This document shows positions 29,047 to 37,981 of a stretch of 64,000 bases of DNA, piece after piece. Source of the DNA: Rhodococcoides corynebacterioides (GTDB lineage: Bacteria > Actinomycetota > Actinomycetes > Mycobacteriales > Mycobacteriaceae); the NCBI RefSeq assembly GCF_019834675.1, contig NZ_JABUBU010000003.1:186001-250000 (forward strand). The letters run 5' to 3'. A program made the position numbers and the translations under genes. Within the stretch, counting starts at the first letter, position 1, and each line of letters starts with the position of its first letter. The notes below the pieces were generated by a model. The model did not search any database and was not told the origin of the DNA. It was given only the letters and a program-made list of their open reading frames with translations.

Positions 29047-30114
29047 TCAGGTCGAGGGCCGCTGCGCCTCGTCGCTGCGGACCGCCCGGGGCATGTCCAC
29101 CCGGTGCGGGCCGTCCGCCCCGTCGACGAGAATGGATGCGGCGGAACTGCGATCGGGCGGGAGGAGCCGGACCGTGACCGCGTCCACCGCGGGATTCTCC
29201 AGCGCGGCGACGACGGCGTCGACGATCGCGTCGTCGACCGTCTCGGTGTTCTCGTGTCCACGGTCGTCGAGCAGCAGGACGTCCACCCCGCGGCTGCGTG
29301 CGGCGCGCACGGCGCTGCTGACGTCGACCAGCCCCCGCGCCCGGAAGGAGTCGCGGAGCTGGCTCTCCAGGAGTCGGCAGGCGAGCCGCTCGTCGTCGGC
29401 CAGCGGCTCCCCCGAGGCGATGCGGGTGAGCAGCGGGCGCGCCAACTCGTCGAGCCGGGTCAGCTGGACGTCCCGCTCGTGCAGCGACGCGGCGGCGGCC
29501 GCTTCCTCCGCGGCCCGGACGGTGGTCTGCGCGCGGAGTTCGAAGATGTCCGCGACGGGTGTCCGGATCGCCAGGGCGAAGAAGGACCCCATGAGAACCA
29601 GTGCGATACTGGGCAACACGAGCGGACCGGCGATCGTCCACCCCTGGCCGGTGTCGGTGGCCCACGCGAGGGTGACCACGACGACCACGGCGTACTCGGC
29701 CCACCCCCACCACGGCCGACCGCGAACGCACAGGAACGTCACGACGCCGGCGCAGACCCCGATGGGCCAGGTCTGCAGGGGGTTGTCGAGGGGAACGGGA
29801 AGCGACCACAGCACGAGCGCACACGACGCCGGCCCCGCGAGACCGATGGCGAGGGTCGCGGGGAGCGGGAGCGGGTCGCCGTGCACCCGTACGAGGGCGA
29901 CGACGCAGGCCGCGTGCACCGCGAGGGCCAGCACCGGTGCACCGATCGGCTCGACGCCGCCGAGCGCGCCGAGTGCCGCGACGGCGACTCCGATCAGGTG
30001 GAGGGCCACCACGATCGCCGCGGCGCGTGTGCGCATGCCGAGCAGCGTGGTCACGTCCGCGTCGCGACCGTCGAGCCGATCGGGGGCGAGCGACCGGATC
30101 ACCGACGCCACCAC
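29047..30114 (-). CDS. Membrane protein with degenerate kinase-like C-terminus
   Basis: 355 aa: five to six membrane helices, then a coiled stretch (TTVRAAEEAAAAASLHERD) and a cytosolic domain ending VAALENPAVDAVTVRLLPP. The C-terminal part resembles the outline of an HATPase domain without the N and G boxes. It overlaps the upstream atypical kinase gene by 16 bp and is the third member of the regulator-kinase-membrane protein set. I infer an accessory or pseudokinase role. The start (30114 or GTG 30054) is uncertain. Confidence 0.6.
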   Translation of the reverse strand: MVASVIRSLAPDRLDGRDADVTTLLGMRTRAAAIVVALHLIGVAVAALGALGGVEPIGAPVLALAVHAACVVALVRVHGDPLPLPATLAIGLAGPASCALVLWSLPVPLDNPLQTWPIGVCAGVVTFLCVRGRPWWGWAEYAVVVVVTLAWATDTGQGWTIAGPLVLPSIALVLMGSFFALAIRTPVADIFELRAQTTVRAAEEAAAAASLHERDVQLTRLDELARPLLTRIASGEPLADDERLACRLLESQLRDSFRARGLVDVSSAVRAARSRGVDVLLLDDRGHENTETVDDAIVDAVVAALENPAVDAVTVRLLPPDRSSAASILVDGADGPHRVDMPRAVRSDEAQRPST

Positions 30115-31298
30115 AGATCCACCCGCGTGCCCTCGCCCGGCGCGGACCGCACCTCGACCGATCCGCCGGGCAGTCGTGACATGCGGTCGACGATGCTCAC
30201 CCGCACCCCGAGCCGGTGGGCAGGAACGCCGTCGGTGTCGAACCCGACGCCGTCGTCGCGCACCACGACGTGCACCTCGTCCGTCGCCACCGTCACCTCC
30301 ACCTCGCGGCGCGCGCTCCCCGCGTGACGCACGCTGTTGCGCAGCGCTTCCGCGAGCGCGGCGCCGACGGTCCTGATCGCCTCGGCCGGATACGAATCGG
30401 CCGCGGTGTCGGGAGCGTGCACCGCCATCGGGATCGACCCGTCGACCGCTGCGGCCGCGGCGCGCAGATGCGCGAGGACGTCGTCACGATCGAAGTCGTC
30501 CGTCGAGCCGGCGTCGTCACGCAGCGCGTCGAGTTCGGCGAGGGTCGACGCCGCCTGGCGCACGACGCCGTCGCCGGCGTCCGCACGCGACGCCGCGAGC
30601 AGGGTGGACATCACGCCGTCGTGAATCAGTCCGTCGAATCGCCGACGTTCGACGGACCGCGCGTCCAGCGCCGCCGATCTCGCGGCCTGCGCGTAGGACG
30701 ACGCGCGGGTCCGGTCGAGCAGGCGTCCGGTGCGGGCCGCCATGACCGCCGCGCCGACGAAGATGATGCCGAAACCGAAGCCGTACACCACATCCGGGAT
30801 CAGCGGGCTGCGGTCGACGGGTTCGCGCACGGTGTAGTTGGCGGTCTGCGCTCCCACGGTGACCACCGCGAGGTAGAGGAAGACGCGCGCGGGCGTCGTC
30901 GTGATCGCGGCCCCCAGGGCGGCGAGGGCGGGGAAGTACGAGAACCACACCGATTCGGACTCGCGGAACGGTGTGCCCGTCCACCCGAGCGGCCACGTCG
31001 CCAACCCGATCAGGTAGCCCACCACGCACGCGGCGGCCAGCACCGTGATCGCCCTGATCGGCCCGACGAACGCCACCACCGCCAGGGCGAGCCCGGGACC
31101 GAAGAACACGACCAGCGCCACGGGCGTCCACCACGGCCGGGTGATGGTGGTCGTCTGGACGATCACCGGAATCGACACCAGCAGGTAGAAGACGTACCCC
31201 GCGCCGATGAATCGGCCGAACATGCGCATGATCCGGTCGGCGGCGCTGGTGTCCGCCCCCGCGGTCACGTCCTGCGTCGACGTGGGAAGGGCAGCCAC
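30099..31298 (-). CDS. Atypical sensor histidine kinase
   Basis: 399 aa with about six membrane helices, a region RSVERRRFDGLIHDGVMSTL (His in LIHD as likely phospho-acceptor) and an HATPase domain (ALAEALRNSVRHAG, VVRDDGVGFD, GVRVSIVDRM, GEGTRVDLWW). The His box is unlike HisKA_3 ELHD. It overlaps the response regulator gene by 34 bp and so forms a second two-component system unrelated to the neighbouring NarL pair. Confidence 0.82.
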   Translation of the reverse strand: MAALPTSTQDVTAGADTSAADRIMRMFGRFIGAGYVFYLLVSIPVIVQTTTITRPWWTPVALVVFFGPGLALAVVAFVGPIRAITVLAAACVVGYLIGLATWPLGWTGTPFRESESVWFSYFPALAALGAAITTTPARVFLYLAVVTVGAQTANYTVREPVDRSPLIPDVVYGFGFGIIFVGAAVMAARTGRLLDRTRASSYAQAARSAALDARSVERRRFDGLIHDGVMSTLLAASRADAGDGVVRQAASTLAELDALRDDAGSTDDFDRDDVLAHLRAAAAAVDGSIPMAVHAPDTAADSYPAEAIRTVGAALAEALRNSVRHAGSARREVEVTVATDEVHVVVRDDGVGFDTDGVPAHRLGVRVSIVDRMSRLPGGSVEVRSAPGEGTRVDLWWRR

Positions 31299-31912
31299 CC
31301 GTCCTCCAACGCTCTCTTGTACAGATCGGACTTGGTTCGGGTGGGGCGGCCGGCGGCGGCGTACTTGGTGCGGATGCGGTCCAGATAGTCGTTGACCGTG
31401 TCGACGGAGATCTTCATCTGCGAGGCGACTCGCGAGGCGGTCTCCCCCGATGCGTACAGCTCGAGGACCCGGCGACTCTGCGGACTGAGATCGACCAGGT
31501 CGATGTCGGGGTCACCGTCGATGGCGGCGGCCCAGTCCGTCGTCGCGACGAGTTCCCCGCGCGCCGCGCTCACGATGGCGGCGACGATGTCCTCGGACTC
31601 CAGCGACTTGCAGATCACGCCGACCACGCCGGCGCGGGCCGCCTCCCGCACCGCGTGCGGATCCTCCCCGGAGGTCAGCACCAGCACCGGAACGCCGTGC
31701 CGACGGACGGCCTCGACGTTGGCGGTCGGTGACGACCCGTCGCGAAGACGGAGGTCGAGCACCACCAGATCCAACGACGGCGCGTCGCGGAACAACGTCG
31801 CGACCGTGGGGGCGTGCACCACCGACTCGACCTCGTCGCATCGGATCAGACGAGCCTGGACACCGTCGATGAAGAATTGATGGTCGTCGACCATGCCGAT
31901 ACGTGCTGCCAC
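31265..31912 (-). CDS. LuxR-type response regulator of atypical kinase
   Basis: 215 aa. The receiver begins RIGMVDDHQFFIDGV, with the acceptor Asp in LDLVVLDLRLRDG. The C-terminal HTH has LSPQSRRVLELYASGETASRVASQ and KISVDTVNDYLDRIR. It is the first gene of a three-gene operon with the atypical kinase and the degenerate membrane partner. Targets unknown. Confidence 0.88.
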   Translation of the reverse strand: MAARIGMVDDHQFFIDGVQARLIRCDEVESVVHAPTVATLFRDAPSLDLVVLDLRLRDGSSPTANVEAVRRHGVPVLVLTSGEDPHAVREAARAGVVGVICKSLESEDIVAAIVSAARGELVATTDWAAAIDGDPDIDLVDLSPQSRRVLELYASGETASRVASQMKISVDTVNDYLDRIRTKYAAAGRPTRTKSDLYKRALEDGWLPFPRRRRT

Positions 31913-31975
31913 CCCACCCCCCGGACACCGATAGCGTCAGAATAACCCGACCGCGTCCATTTCGTAGTGGTCGGT

Positions 31976-33214
31976 TCACTTTCCATTCTCGCGCCGGTAC
32001 CGGACCACCTCGTCGCGTGTCGCCTCCATTCCCGTCACGAGTTCGAGGAACGACGTACTCAATGGGCTCGGGCCGAGACGAAGGCCTCGGGGCGCGCGGA
32101 AATCGGGCACCACACCGCGCGACCACAATCGTGGAGTGATGTCTCGGAAGCCGGGGTGGTCGAGGGTGACGTGACCACCGCGTCGGGAGGGGTCCTCGGG
32201 AGAGGCGATCTCGACACCCAGCGGTCGCAACTCGTCACGCGCGTACTCGAGTGCGAGGGCGGTGAGGGCGACGGACTTCCGGCGGACGGCCTCCATCCCG
32301 ACCTCGTCGATCATCTGCAGGGTGTCCTGCATCGCGATCATCGCCAGGATCGGCGGCGTGCCGCTCAGCACCCGGCGCACGCCGTCCGCGGGAACGTACC
32401 CCTGCTCCATCGCGAACGAGTCGGCCCGACCGGCCCAGCCGTGGATCGGGTGGTCGAACCCGTCGTGGTGCTCGCGGCGCACGTAGGCGAACGCCGGCGA
32501 GCCGGGCCCGCCGTTCAGGTACTTGTAGGTGCAGCCGGTGGCGAGGTCGACTCCCCACTCGTCGAGGTGGAGCGGCACCGACCCCACCGAGTGCGAGAGG
32601 TCGAGCAGCAGGAGTGCACCTCGGGCGTGCGCCGTCTCCGCCGCCGCGGCGGCGTCGAGGAGGAAGCCGGAGCGGTAGGCGACGTGGCTGAGCACGACGA
32701 CGGCGGTCCGGTCGGTCACGGCGGCGGCGAGGTGCTCGGTCTCGACGCCCCCGCGCGGGTCGGAGTCGATCCAGCGCACGGTGAGCCCGCGATCCTGCGC
32801 GATGGACTCGACGACGTACCGGTCCGTGGGGAAGTTGTCGCGATCGACGACGATCTCGGTGCGCCCCGGGCGGAGGGCCAGAGCCCCTCGGATCAGCTTG
32901 TACAGCAGGACGGTGGTCGAGTCGGCGACGACGGTCTGTCCCGCGGCCGCACCGAGCACGACGCGACCGACGGTGTCGCCCTGCGTGATCGGCAGGTCCC
33001 ACCACTGCTCGTCCCACCCGCGGATGAGCCGCCCGCCCCACGCGTCGGCCAGGAAGCGGGTGACGCGGTCGATGCTCGCCGCGGTGGGTCGGCCCAGCGA
33101 GTTGCCGTCGAGGTACGAGACGACGGGGTCGGTCGAATCGGTGTGGAAGCGGTCGCGATAGGGACGCAGGGGGTCGGTCGCGTCGGCCTCGGTCGCTCGG
33201 GTCACGTGGTCCAC
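31976..33214 (-). CDS. kynU: Kynureninase
   Basis: PLP enzyme of 412 aa: YLDGNSLGRPT start, DSTTVLLYKL, LSHVAYRSGFL, LLLDLSHSVGSVPLHLDEWGVD (PLP-binding Asp) and CTYKYLNGGPGSPAF (PLP Lys). It cleaves kynurenine to anthranilate and alanine in tryptophan breakdown. It is divergent from a kynurenine-formamidase-like gene 74 bp away. No tryptophan dioxygenase gene is seen in the window. Confidence 0.93.
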   Translation of the reverse strand: MDHVTRATEADATDPLRPYRDRFHTDSTDPVVSYLDGNSLGRPTAASIDRVTRFLADAWGGRLIRGWDEQWWDLPITQGDTVGRVVLGAAAGQTVVADSTTVLLYKLIRGALALRPGRTEIVVDRDNFPTDRYVVESIAQDRGLTVRWIDSDPRGGVETEHLAAAVTDRTAVVVLSHVAYRSGFLLDAAAAAETAHARGALLLLDLSHSVGSVPLHLDEWGVDLATGCTYKYLNGGPGSPAFAYVRREHHDGFDHPIHGWAGRADSFAMEQGYVPADGVRRVLSGTPPILAMIAMQDTLQMIDEVGMEAVRRKSVALTALALEYARDELRPLGVEIASPEDPSRRGGHVTLDHPGFRDITPRLWSRGVVPDFRAPRGLRLGPSPLSTSFLELVTGMEATRDEVVRYRRENGK

Positions 33215-33288
33215 GCGGGCTCCCTCGATGCGGTGGTCTTCGGTGATGTCACCCGGTCACGTCGAGCGTAGGACGTAGCGTGAGGTCC

Positions 33289-34287
33289 ATGGCCGACACC
33301 CGAATCGACGTTCTCCTGCATCCCGACGCCGTCCTCGACGTCCGCACGGCGACGGACCTCGCGCAGCGGGCGCTCGACGCCCGCGGCGTGGCCGGGGACG
33401 TCGTGGTGACCGACGACGTGTCGGTGGCGGTGGGCGACGCGGTGGTACTCGCGTCGCCGGGTGGCGCGGTCGATCTCGGAGGCGACGGGCGGTGCGTCGT
33501 GCGGGTGGACCTCGGGCTCACCGAGGCGGACCGGTCGCCGAACCTGTTCGCGCACATCCGCCGTCGCGGGTTGGACGGGCTGCGGTATGCCGTCGACCGC
33601 GTCTACCACCACCGACTGCATCCGGCCGAGGTGGTGCGCTACGGCGAGCACTGGGAGCAGCGGGTGGACGTCCGCCGGTGCGGACGGGCGGGAGCCCCGG
33701 CCGCGGCCCTGGTGCACGGCGGGTACTGGCGCGAGGCCTACGAGCTGGACTCCCTCGACGCGATCGCGATCGACCTGCTCTCGCACGGGTTCGACACCTG
33801 GAACATCGAGTACCGCCGACCCGCGGTGCACGGGTGGGCGACGACGACCGCCGACGTCGAGGCGGCGATGGGTGTGATCGACGCGGACACGGTGGTGGCC
33901 CTGGGGCATTCGGCCGGTGGTCAGCTGGCCTTGCGCTGGGCCGCCGACCACTCCCCGGCTGTGGTGGTGAGCCTGGCCGGGGTTCTCGACCTCGACGTCG
34001 CCCGTACCCGGTTGCTCGGGAACGGCGCGGCCGACGTCATCGACGAGGCCGACGGGGCGGCCTCGCCACGCGCGCGTCTGCCCCTCGGGGTGCCCACCGT
34101 CGTCGCGTGCGCGACGGAGGACGATCCGAACCTGAACGACATCGGACGCGATTACGTCGACGCCGCCCGGACGGCCGGGGACGAGGTCGACCACGTCGAG
34201 GGGCCCGGTGGGCACTTCGCGGTGGTCGACCCCGATGCCGAGGTGTGGGCGGACGTGGTCCGAGCAGTGCAGGATCGGCTGCGGTAG
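33289..34287 (+). CDS. Kynurenine formamidase-like alpha/beta hydrolase with extra N-terminal domain
   Basis: 332 aa. The C-terminal ~200 residues are an alpha/beta hydrolase with the oxyanion motif HGGYWREAYE, the nucleophile elbow GHSAGGQ and a late acid/His pair (EDDPNL, GGHFAV). HGGYW is characteristic of kynurenine formamidases, and divergence from kynU supports that role. The first ~130 residues (LLHPDAVLDVRTATDLAQRA to HIRRRGLDGLRYAVDRVYHH) are not part of the usual fold and I do not recognise them. ATG 33289 has GAGG upstream. Confidence 0.7.
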   Translation: MADTRIDVLLHPDAVLDVRTATDLAQRALDARGVAGDVVVTDDVSVAVGDAVVLASPGGAVDLGGDGRCVVRVDLGLTEADRSPNLFAHIRRRGLDGLRYAVDRVYHHRLHPAEVVRYGEHWEQRVDVRRCGRAGAPAAALVHGGYWREAYELDSLDAIAIDLLSHGFDTWNIEYRRPAVHGWATTTADVEAAMGVIDADTVVALGHSAGGQLALRWAADHSPAVVVSLAGVLDLDVARTRLLGNGAADVIDEADGAASPRARLPLGVPTVVACATEDDPNLNDIGRDYVDAARTAGDEVDHVEGPGGHFAVVDPDAEVWADVVRAVQDRLR

Positions 34288-34289
34288 AA

Positions 34290-35675
34290 CTACTTTCGAC
34301 TGGGCGGCTGCAGCAGCTTCATGGCGCCGCGCAGCACGGGCTCGGGCACCTTGTCCTTCGCCTCCATGGCCCTGTTGAGGACCTTGGTGCGCGTTTCGGT
34401 GCCGCGGCCGAACGCCTTGTTGATCGGCCCGCCGTCGGGATCCATGTCGACGTGCAGCGGAGCGCCGCCGTCCTGCTGCGCGATCGCGTTGCTGATGACG
34501 ACGCGCTGGATCTCGCTGGTGCCCTCGAAGATGGTGTACAGCTTGGCGTCTCGGTACCACTTCTCCACCGGATGGTCGGTGATGTATCCCCACCCACCCA
34601 TGGTCTGAATGGCGCGCTCGGTGGCGGCCACGGCCACCTCCGTCGCGGCCAGCTTGGACATCGAGCCCTCGCCGCGCTCGAAGTGGATCTTGTTGGCCGC
34701 CATCCAACTTGCCCGCCACGTCAGCAAGCGCGCGGCGTCGATACGCATCGCGAGATCCGCGAGCGGGAACGCGATGCCCTGATTGTCGATGATGGGTGAA
34801 CCGAACGCCTCGCGCTCGTTGGCGTAGTGCGTCGCGTACTCGAGGGAGGCGCGGGCGATGCCCAGTGCCTGCGCGGCGACCATCGGCCGCGTCTGCTCGA
34901 GCGCACCCAGCGTGGCGGACCGGCCGCGGATGCCCGTCTTCTCCGCTTCCCGTGCCTTGGCCAACTTGTGCTCGAGCTTGTCCGCGCCGCCCAGCAGGTT
35001 GGCCTTGGGGATCCGAACACCGTCGAACTTCAGCTCCGCCGTGTGCGACGCCCGGCAGCCGAGCTTGTCCAGCTTCCGGACGAGCTCGAGGCCCTTGGTG
35101 CCGCCGGGAACGATGAACAGTGCCTGCCCCTTGTGACCGAGTTCCGGGTCGACGTTGGCGTTGACCACGTGGACATCGGCGATGCCACCGTTGCCGATCC
35201 ACATCTTGTGGCCGTCGATGACCCAGTCGTCGCCGTCCTGCCGGGCCGTCGTGCGCAGGTTCCGCACGTCGCTCCCGCCCTCCGGTTCGGAGATGGCGAG
35301 GGCGGCCAGCTTGATGTCGTCGGGCGTACCGAAGCATTGCGGCGCCCATTCGAGCATCTGCTCGGGCGTCGCGGCCTGGCCGATCGCCGACAGCGCGAGG
35401 GCCGGCATGACCACCGCGAGGCCGATGCCGGCGCAGCCCCAGAAGAGCTCCTCCATGAACACCGGCAACGACAGTCCCGTCGGATCACCGATGAGGTCGC
35501 GGTAGAACAGCGGCGAGTAGAACCCCGCGCGCGCGGCCTCCTGCAGGACAGGCCACGGGAACTCCTGCTGCTGGTCGTAGTGCTGCGCGACGGGCCGGAC
35601 GACGTTCTTCGCGAAGTCGTGTGTGCGCGCCGCCAGATCGTGCTGGGCCTGGGTGAGCGTCAGATCGAAAGCCAC
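34290..35675 (-). CDS. Acyl-CoA dehydrogenase
   Basis: FAD acyl-CoA dehydrogenase of 461 aa, longer than the usual ~380. Motifs: LAISEPEGGSDVRNLRTTA (FAD/substrate loop), LGCRASHTAEL, a central block with ANEREAFGSPI, QTMGGWGY and the catalytic-base segment IFEGTSEIQR. A ~60-aa C-terminal extension follows. It oxidises an acyl-CoA to the enoyl-CoA, passing electrons to ETF. It converges tail to tail with the hydrolase (2-bp gap) and diverges from the lipoprotein/EspC array. Confidence 0.9.
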   Translation of the reverse strand: MAFDLTLTQAQHDLAARTHDFAKNVVRPVAQHYDQQQEFPWPVLQEAARAGFYSPLFYRDLIGDPTGLSLPVFMEELFWGCAGIGLAVVMPALALSAIGQAATPEQMLEWAPQCFGTPDDIKLAALAISEPEGGSDVRNLRTTARQDGDDWVIDGHKMWIGNGGIADVHVVNANVDPELGHKGQALFIVPGGTKGLELVRKLDKLGCRASHTAELKFDGVRIPKANLLGGADKLEHKLAKAREAEKTGIRGRSATLGALEQTRPMVAAQALGIARASLEYATHYANEREAFGSPIIDNQGIAFPLADLAMRIDAARLLTWRASWMAANKIHFERGEGSMSKLAATEVAVAATERAIQTMGGWGYITDHPVEKWYRDAKLYTIFEGTSEIQRVVISNAIAQQDGGAPLHVDMDPDGGPINKAFGRGTETRTKVLNRAMEAKDKVPEPVLRGAMKLLQPPSRK

Positions 35676-35728
35676 GGTGTCCCCCCATGAGACGTCGGTT
35701 TGCTCGGGTGGTACCCCCTGTCACCGTC

Positions 35729-35744
35729 TGTTACACACATCACA
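35729..35744. promoter_or_regulatory. CRP/GlxR-like box upstream of lipoprotein/EspC array
   Basis: TGTTACACACATCACA fits TGTGA-N6-TCACA with one mismatch. It lies between the divergent acyl-CoA dehydrogenase and the first lipoprotein, and touches the ATG at 35744. Confidence 0.4.
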
Positions 35745-36280
35745 TGGGGTCTGGGGGGAACCGCCCGAGGGCCGGGGGCGTCCAACGAGTCGTGAGAACG
35801 GTCGGGGTGGGGTTGGCGTGCGCGGTCGTCGCCGGGTGCGGTGGGGGTGTCGTGGGGACGCCGGTGGCGGAGTTGTGGGATCCGTGCAGCCTTTCGGCGG
35901 AGGCGTTGACGAGAGTCGGTGTGCAACCCAGGGCCGCAGAGCCGCAGCAAGTGCAGAACGGATCCAACACCTGGCGATTTTGCTCGTACACCCGCGACTG
36001 GGCGGTCCTTACCGTCATAGCAACAACGACACCATTCGAATCGGTCTCCGAAGATCCCAGAGCACTCGACATCCGATCGGTGGACCTGAACGGAGAACCA
36101 GGCATTCAATTCGTTTTGCCAGAACCGTCACCGCTGCCTTCGTGTTACGTGAGCGCAGCACTTCCGGTGGGCTCCGTCCAGTTTCGAGTCGCAGAATCGG
36201 GAATTTCGCCGCCCACAGCGGGGGTCTGCGATACGGCCGTCGAAGTCGCACGCGGCCTCTACCCAGAGACCGAGAGGTGA
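35744..36280 (+). CDS. DUF3558-like lipoprotein L1
   Basis: Exported lipoprotein with lipobox VAGC then GGGVVGTPVAELWDPCSL, the shared head of all three paralogues here. The mature domain has two conserved Cys pairs (WDPC...WRFCSY; PSCYV...GVCDT) as in DUF3558 proteins. The start is uncertain: ATG 35744 gives a 32-residue leader; GTG 35792 gives a short one and avoids the CRP-like box. It is the first gene of three lipoprotein/EspC-like pairs and is 4 bp from its partner. Confidence 0.75.
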   Translation: MGSGGNRPRAGGVQRVVRTVGVGLACAVVAGCGGGVVGTPVAELWDPCSLSAEALTRVGVQPRAAEPQQVQNGSNTWRFCSYTRDWAVLTVIATTTPFESVSEDPRALDIRSVDLNGEPGIQFVLPEPSPLPSCYVSAALPVGSVQFRVAESGISPPTAGVCDTAVEVARGLYPETER

Positions 36281-36284
36281 GTAC

Positions 36285-36614
36285 GTGACCGAGGTGCGCT
36301 TAACCCCCGCGGCGGCCGAGGCGTGTGAACGGGCATGCCTCGCTTTTGCCGCTTCTGCGACACAGATCAGGAGCGACGTACTGGTCACTGGATCCATTGG
36401 AGGCTTCGGCACCCTCCCCTCCGGCATCGCGCTGAAACAGAAGTACACGGAGCTCACCTCGGGCGGGTCGGGCTCGCTCACCTCGACGCTGCAGGGCCAC
36501 ATCGACGTCGCCACCAAGCTGGCCGACACGTTCCGCCGCATGGGTGACCAGTACGTCGAGACGGACGAAGCGGTTGCGGCAGCGCTGCACCTGTCGGACA
36601 CAGGCGGTCGGTGA
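36285..36614 (+). CDS. EspC-like type VII secretion substrate W1
   Basis: Helical protein of 109 aa without signal peptide. The N-terminal third is variable; the C-terminal two thirds (GFGTLPSGIAL, QKYTELTSGGSGSL, TKLADTFRRMG) end in QYVETDEAVAAAL, which carries the YxxxD type VII secretion signal (Y-V-E-T-D) at the position seen in EspC/DUF2580 proteins. GTG start 4 bp after L1. Secretion would need an ESX machine encoded elsewhere. DNA is nearly identical to W3 over the C-terminal part. Confidence 0.7.
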   Translation: MTEVRLTPAAAEACERACLAFAASATQIRSDVLVTGSIGGFGTLPSGIALKQKYTELTSGGSGSLTSTLQGHIDVATKLADTFRRMGDQYVETDEAVAAALHLSDTGGR

Positions 36615-37124
36615 ATGGCGGTCACGCACCTACGGACGGCCGGCGTCGTTGGCGTCGCCGCGTTAATCGTCGCCGCGTGCGGTGGGGGCGTCACGGGAAC
36701 GCCGGTCGCGGAGTTGTGGGATCCGTGCAGTCTTCCTACAGATGTGTTGCTCGATGCGGGCGCGGACCCGGAGCCTCTCAACGCCACCACACAACGGCAA
36801 GGCGAAAACGAATGGAAGTTCTGCACCTTCAAGTTGGAGCGGGCGATGCTGACGGTCTTCGCGACCACGACTCCCTTCGATGACGTAGCCGCCGACGCGC
36901 GCGCGACCGAACGGCAACCCACCTCGATCGCAGGCGAGCCGGCAATCCAGTTCTTGCTTCCGGAGATCTACCGAACGCCATCATGCTTCGTTTCCGCTGG
37001 TCGCCCATACGGAACGGTTCAATACGTCGTTTCGGAGAACCTCATGGACAAAACGCCGGTCAGCGAAGTCTGTGCCAGAACTCGTGAAATCGCCGGGGCG
37101 TTCCTCGGCTACTCCAGATGGTGA
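36615..37124 (+). CDS. DUF3558-like lipoprotein L2
   Basis: 169 aa, ATG directly after the W1 stop (TGAATG). Signal with lipobox VAAC (Cys22), then GGGVTGTPVAELWDPCSL as in L1 and L3. The mature part has the two Cys pairs (WKFCTF; PSCFV and EVCAR) but is otherwise divergent. Membrane-anchored, outward facing. Function unknown; partner is the EspC-like protein downstream. Confidence 0.78.
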   Translation: MAVTHLRTAGVVGVAALIVAACGGGVTGTPVAELWDPCSLPTDVLLDAGADPEPLNATTQRQGENEWKFCTFKLERAMLTVFATTTPFDDVAADARATERQPTSIAGEPAIQFLLPEIYRTPSCFVSAGRPYGTVQYVVSENLMDKTPVSEVCARTREIAGAFLGYSRW

Positions 37125-37131
37125 GGCAGTC

Positions 37132-37464
37132 GTGTCGAATCAGCTGAACGTGTCGCCCGAGGCCGCAAACCGTTGCGCTGCGACTTGCGACGCGTTCAGC
37201 GAGGAGCTGAATGCAATCCGCGCCTACGTAGCGGGGCGCGGAAATGTATCCGGCTTCGGCACCCTCCCCTCCGGCGTCGCGCTGAACGCGAAGTACACGG
37301 AGCTCACGTCGGGCGGACCCGGCTCGCTCACGGCGATGTTGCAGGGCCACATCGAGATTGCCACCAAGCTGGCCGACACCTTTCGCCGAATGGGCGAGCA
37401 GTACGTCGAGACGGACGAAGCTGTTGCGGCCACGCTGCACCCGTCGTACGCGGGCGGTCGATAG
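37132..37464 (+). CDS. EspC-like type VII secretion substrate W2
   Basis: 110 aa from GTG 37132. Own N-terminus (VSNQLNVSPEAANRCAATCD), then the shared GFGTLPSGVALNAKYTELTSGG block and QYVETDEAVAATL with the YxxxD signal. Its stop shares one base with the L3 GTG (TAGTG), so the two are translationally coupled. Confidence 0.7.
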   Translation: MSNQLNVSPEAANRCAATCDAFSEELNAIRAYVAGRGNVSGFGTLPSGVALNAKYTELTSGGPGSLTAMLQGHIEIATKLADTFRRMGEQYVETDEAVAATLHPSYAGGR

Positions 37465-37967
37465 TGGCAACCACGCGCTCACGGGCGGCCGGCGCGATCG
37501 GCGTCGCCGCGGTTCTCCTCGCCGCGTGCGGTGGGGGCGTCGAGGGAACGCCGGTCGCAGAGTTGTGGGATCCGTGCAGCATCCGCGCCGAGGCACTCGC
37601 CGAAGCCGGTCTCGACCCGAACGGATCGATACCGGGCGAACGGATCGAAGGCAGCCGCCGGGTGGCAGCATTCTGTACTTATGTCGACAGGCGGTTCGAC
37701 TTCACGGCGTACAGCTTCGCTCAGCCCGTCGAAGTGAGAGTACCCAGTTCGGTTCTGGGCGATCGCGTGGTCGTTGCCGATCATGCCGCGGTTCGCTACC
37801 GCGCCACTTCGCCGGCCGGCCTACCGACGTGCGCAATCGCGTTGGAGGCCTGGAGCGGCTCGGCGGAATTCGAGGTTCGTGCCGGTCCGGGGCGGGAGCC
37901 GATCGACGATCTTTGCGCCCCCCTGGATCAAATTGTTCGCCTTCTCCTCCCGACTGTGCCGTTCTGA
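37464..37967 (+). CDS. DUF3558-like lipoprotein L3
   Basis: 167 aa from GTG 37464. Lipobox LAAC (Cys22) and GGGVEGTPVAELWDPCSI head. The mature domain differs most from L1/L2 but keeps Cys in AAFCTY, PTCAIA and DLCAP. Coupled to W2 and 14 bp before W3. Confidence 0.78.
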   Translation: MATTRSRAAGAIGVAAVLLAACGGGVEGTPVAELWDPCSIRAEALAEAGLDPNGSIPGERIEGSRRVAAFCTYVDRRFDFTAYSFAQPVEVRVPSSVLGDRVVVADHAAVRYRATSPAGLPTCAIALEAWSGSAEFEVRAGPGREPIDDLCAPLDQIVRLLLPTVPF

Positions 37968-37981
37968 AAGAGAAGCACCTC

